In this document: piece by piece, positions 14,962 to 15,965 of the stretch | How positions within the stretch are numbered: the stretch's first letter is position 1 | Layout: each line of letters starts with the position of its first letter | From: an uncultured Veillonella sp. | GTDB lineage: Bacteria > Bacillota_C > Negativicutes > Veillonellales > Veillonellaceae | Direction: 5' to 3' | Length of the DNA stretch: 15,965 nucleotides | NCBI GenBank assembly: GCA_900765235.1 | Contig: CAAFRK010000013.1 | Coordinates: forward strand, 1 to 15,965 | Notes under the pieces: model-generated | The model's input: only the letters and a program-made list of their open reading frames with translations | Database searches by the model: none | What the model was told of the DNA's origin: nothing | Made by a program: the position numbers and the translations under genes

Positions 14962-15773
14962 CGTGATGAACCTCCTTCAACGATTTCTACACCACTTGCA
15001 CTTATATTAGAGACAGTAACGCCATGCCAAACCATCCCAACAGTAACCATTTGCTCCTCTGTACCTTTTCGTAAAATAGCAATAATCTCATTGCCCTCAA
15101 CAATACCAACAAGTTCAACAGGCTGTTCCATACTCGAAGAATTTAACCTACTATGAGACTTTGAATTAATTTGATTATTAGTAAAATCATCACTACTATC
15201 ACTAATGGTGTTATCCCCTATGTGTTTATTCTTATTCTGTGTTCTCCTGGTTTTATACCTATTAGTCCGTCCTTTATATGTATCCCTGCCTGAGTACTTA
15301 CTATTATTAAACCCTTGCATATCATTAATGCTATCAGCCACTTCATCTACATCCTTAGTATCTTCATGTCTACCATGTACATCATTATCTGGTAAATCTT
15401 TAAAAACCTCTCTCCAAGGATGCCCGCGTTCCACGCTGCTCACATCATATAACAAACGGCCTTCACTTTTAGTTTTTAGATTGTCATCTTTTCTCGTTTC
15501 TTTAGCATCACTGTTATGATGTTTCTGTCTATTATGTGATATTCCTTCTGATGATTCTTTTGAACTTAATCGGGTCTGATTATTTTCCCCACCATTAACA
15601 TGCTCAGGTTGTATATGAACACGTTCTTCTTCGTGAGGATATAAAGCACCAACGATTAATATGCCAACTATAATTACAAGAAAAACAGAAATAATAATTT
15701 TATAGTGACGAATAATAAAATACTGTTTATCAATCCATAATTTAATGCGTTGTATATAATCTTGTAAGTTCAT
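14943..15773 (-). CDS. Inner-membrane GspC/PilP-like protein, probable partner of the secretin
   Basis: A 276-residue protein with a short cytoplasmic N-terminus, one membrane segment (about 25-44), a long hydrophilic low-complexity region, and a C-terminal beta-rich domain (218-276). That last domain has the GspC-HR/PilP-like pattern: VELVGIVEGNEIIAILRKG, then VTVGMVWHGVTVSNISASGV and a WLKI ending. Within the linker, LLYDVSSVERGHPWREVF (107-124) stands out as a non-repetitive island and may be a short contact motif. GspC and PilP connect inner-membrane assembly to the N-terminal domains of the secretin, which fits the overlapping downstream secretin gene. Unlike PilP it is not a lipoprotein, so its layout is more GspC-like. 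The ATG at 15773 has AGGAGGT five bases upstream. Function is inferred from weak domain resemblance plus context. Confidence 0.7.
   Translation of the reverse strand: MNLQDYIQRIKLWIDKQYFIIRHYKIIISVFLVIIVGILIVGALYPHEEERVHIQPEHVNGGENNQTRLSSKESSEGISHNRQKHHNSDAKETRKDDNLKTKSEGRLLYDVSSVERGHPWREVFKDLPDNDVHGRHEDTKDVDEVADSINDMQGFNNSKYSGRDTYKGRTNRYKTRRTQNKNKHIGDNTISDSSDDFTNNQINSKSHSRLNSSSMEQPVELVGIVEGNEIIAILRKGTEEQMVTVGMVWHGVTVSNISASGVEIVEGGSSRWLKIN
14971..14977 (-). promoter_or_regulatory. Ribosome binding site for the secretin GTG start, embedded in the upstream gene
   Basis: AAGGAGG lies nine bases before GTG 14961. It is encoded within the Glu-Gly-Gly codons near the end of the upstream ORF, so ribosomes finishing that gene uncover it. 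Confidence 0.75.
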
Positions 15774-15793
15774 ATTCCACCTCCTGCTGACAT
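15770..15793 (-). other. Seven-codon upstream mini-ORF (MSAGGGI) overlapping the GspC/PilP-like start
   Basis: ATG at 15793 has AAAGGA eleven bases upstream and runs for seven codons to a TGA that overlaps the main ATG as ATGA. Its codons include the main gene's AGGAGGT site. It could act as a leader peptide that opens the hairpin over that site. Whether it is translated is unknown. Confidence 0.35.
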
Positions 15794-15805
15794 ATTCTAG
15801 GAGGT
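15779..15805 (-). promoter_or_regulatory. Hairpin that can sequester the Shine-Dalgarno of the GspC/PilP-like gene
   Basis: On the minus strand ACCTCCT (15805-15799) is the exact complement of AGGAGGT (15785-15779), with a 13-base loop. The seven-base GC-containing stem would hide the ribosome binding site of the downstream gene. The pairing is directly visible; a regulatory role is inferred. Confidence 0.5.
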
Positions 15806-15821
15806 CCTTTTAAATTCCTAC

Positions 15822-15866
15822 AAAAAAATGACTCTACCAGTCACCTAGGTGACTAATAGAGTCATT
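15822..15866 (-). terminator. Rho-independent terminator of the galE-like gene
   Basis: Arms at about 15827-15845 and 15848-15866 form a long stem with one two-base internal mismatch around the palindrome AGTCACCTAGGTGACT. On the minus strand the stem is followed by seven T (15828-15822). It lies 36 bases after the galE stop. No T-run follows on the plus strand. Confidence 0.9.
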
Positions 15867-15867
15867 C

Positions 15868-15873
15868 ATTATA
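15868..15873 (-). promoter_or_regulatory. Candidate -10 hexamer upstream of the GspC/PilP-like gene
   Basis: A perfect TATAAT on the minus strand between the galE stop and its terminator. No consensus -35 or TGn extension was found. If used, the transcript would begin inside the first arm of the terminator hairpin. Confidence 0.25.
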
Positions 15874-15902
15874 TTGACAAATCAAAAGGATTTGTTCTTG
15901 TT

Positions 15903-15965
15903 TTATTTGCTTTTAAAACCATCAGGATGAGATGTATGCCATTTCCAAGCATCTTTGATAACATC
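15903..15965 (-). CDS. galE: UDP-glucose 4-epimerase GalE, C-terminal end (partial)
   Basis: Only the last 20 residues are inside the window: DVIKDAWKWHTSHPDGFKSK, then TAA. The AWKWHTSHPDGF pattern is the characteristic C-terminus of GalE, the NAD-dependent epimerase that interconverts UDP-glucose and UDP-galactose and feeds envelope polysaccharide synthesis. The gene continues beyond the right edge and is followed by its own terminator, so it is not obviously co-transcribed with the secretin genes. The identification rests on a short but distinctive tail. A related UDP-sugar epimerase (for example UDP-GlcNAc type) is possible. Confidence 0.75.
   Translation of the reverse strand, partial: DVIKDAWKWHTSHPDGFKSK

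Noticed and set aside
1..15965. tRNA, rRNA, CRISPR, insertion sequence, prophage or toxin-antitoxin modules
   Set aside because: No cloverleaf-like sequence, regular repeat-spacer array, transposase, integrase or small two-gene module was recognised on either strand.

Overview
The window looks like a low-GC diderm Firmicute of the Negativicutes, most probably Veillonella or a close relative. This is inferred from the mix of features, not from a database match. An outer-membrane polysaccharide export protein and a secretin imply two membranes. AT-rich intergenic DNA, strong AGGAGG ribosome binding sites, GTG and TTG starts, and a tyrosine kinase gene split from its membrane partner are Firmicute habits. 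Every gene lies on the minus strand, so transcription runs from high to low coordinates.

Right edge (15.9 kb to 13.6 kb): the last 20 codons of a galE-like epimerase end at a strong terminator. Next come a one-TM protein with a GspC/PilP-like C-terminal domain and a compact secretin. The two genes overlap and look translationally coupled. The Shine-Dalgarno of the first gene can pair with an exact anti-SD sequence just upstream, and a 7-codon mini-ORF crosses it.

13.5 to 11.6 kb: an ABC-F ATPase, probably also transcribed from its own extended -10 promoter inside the end of the secretin gene.

11.5 to 6.9 kb: a complete branched-chain amino acid (or related) ABC importer in the order livK-livH-livM-livG-livF. 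It has a recognisable promoter in front of livK and a 19-bp-stem terminator after livF.

6.55 kb to the left edge: an envelope polysaccharide operon. Its order is OPX/Wza-like exporter, PglF/CapD-type UDP-sugar 4,6-dehydratase, Wzz/Wzc-type co-polymerase, separate BY-kinase-like protein, DegT-type aminotransferase, and a PglC-type phosphoglycosyl transferase cut by the window edge. Dehydratase, aminotransferase and transferase together suggest that a 4-amino-6-deoxy sugar primes the undecaprenyl-linked chain. The exporter, co-polymerase and kinase homologue would control length and export. The most striking feature is that the kinase homologue has lost the Walker A lysine, the second acidic residue of Walker A' and the tyrosine tail, so it is probably a pseudokinase.

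No tRNA, rRNA, CRISPR array, insertion sequence or phage gene was seen.
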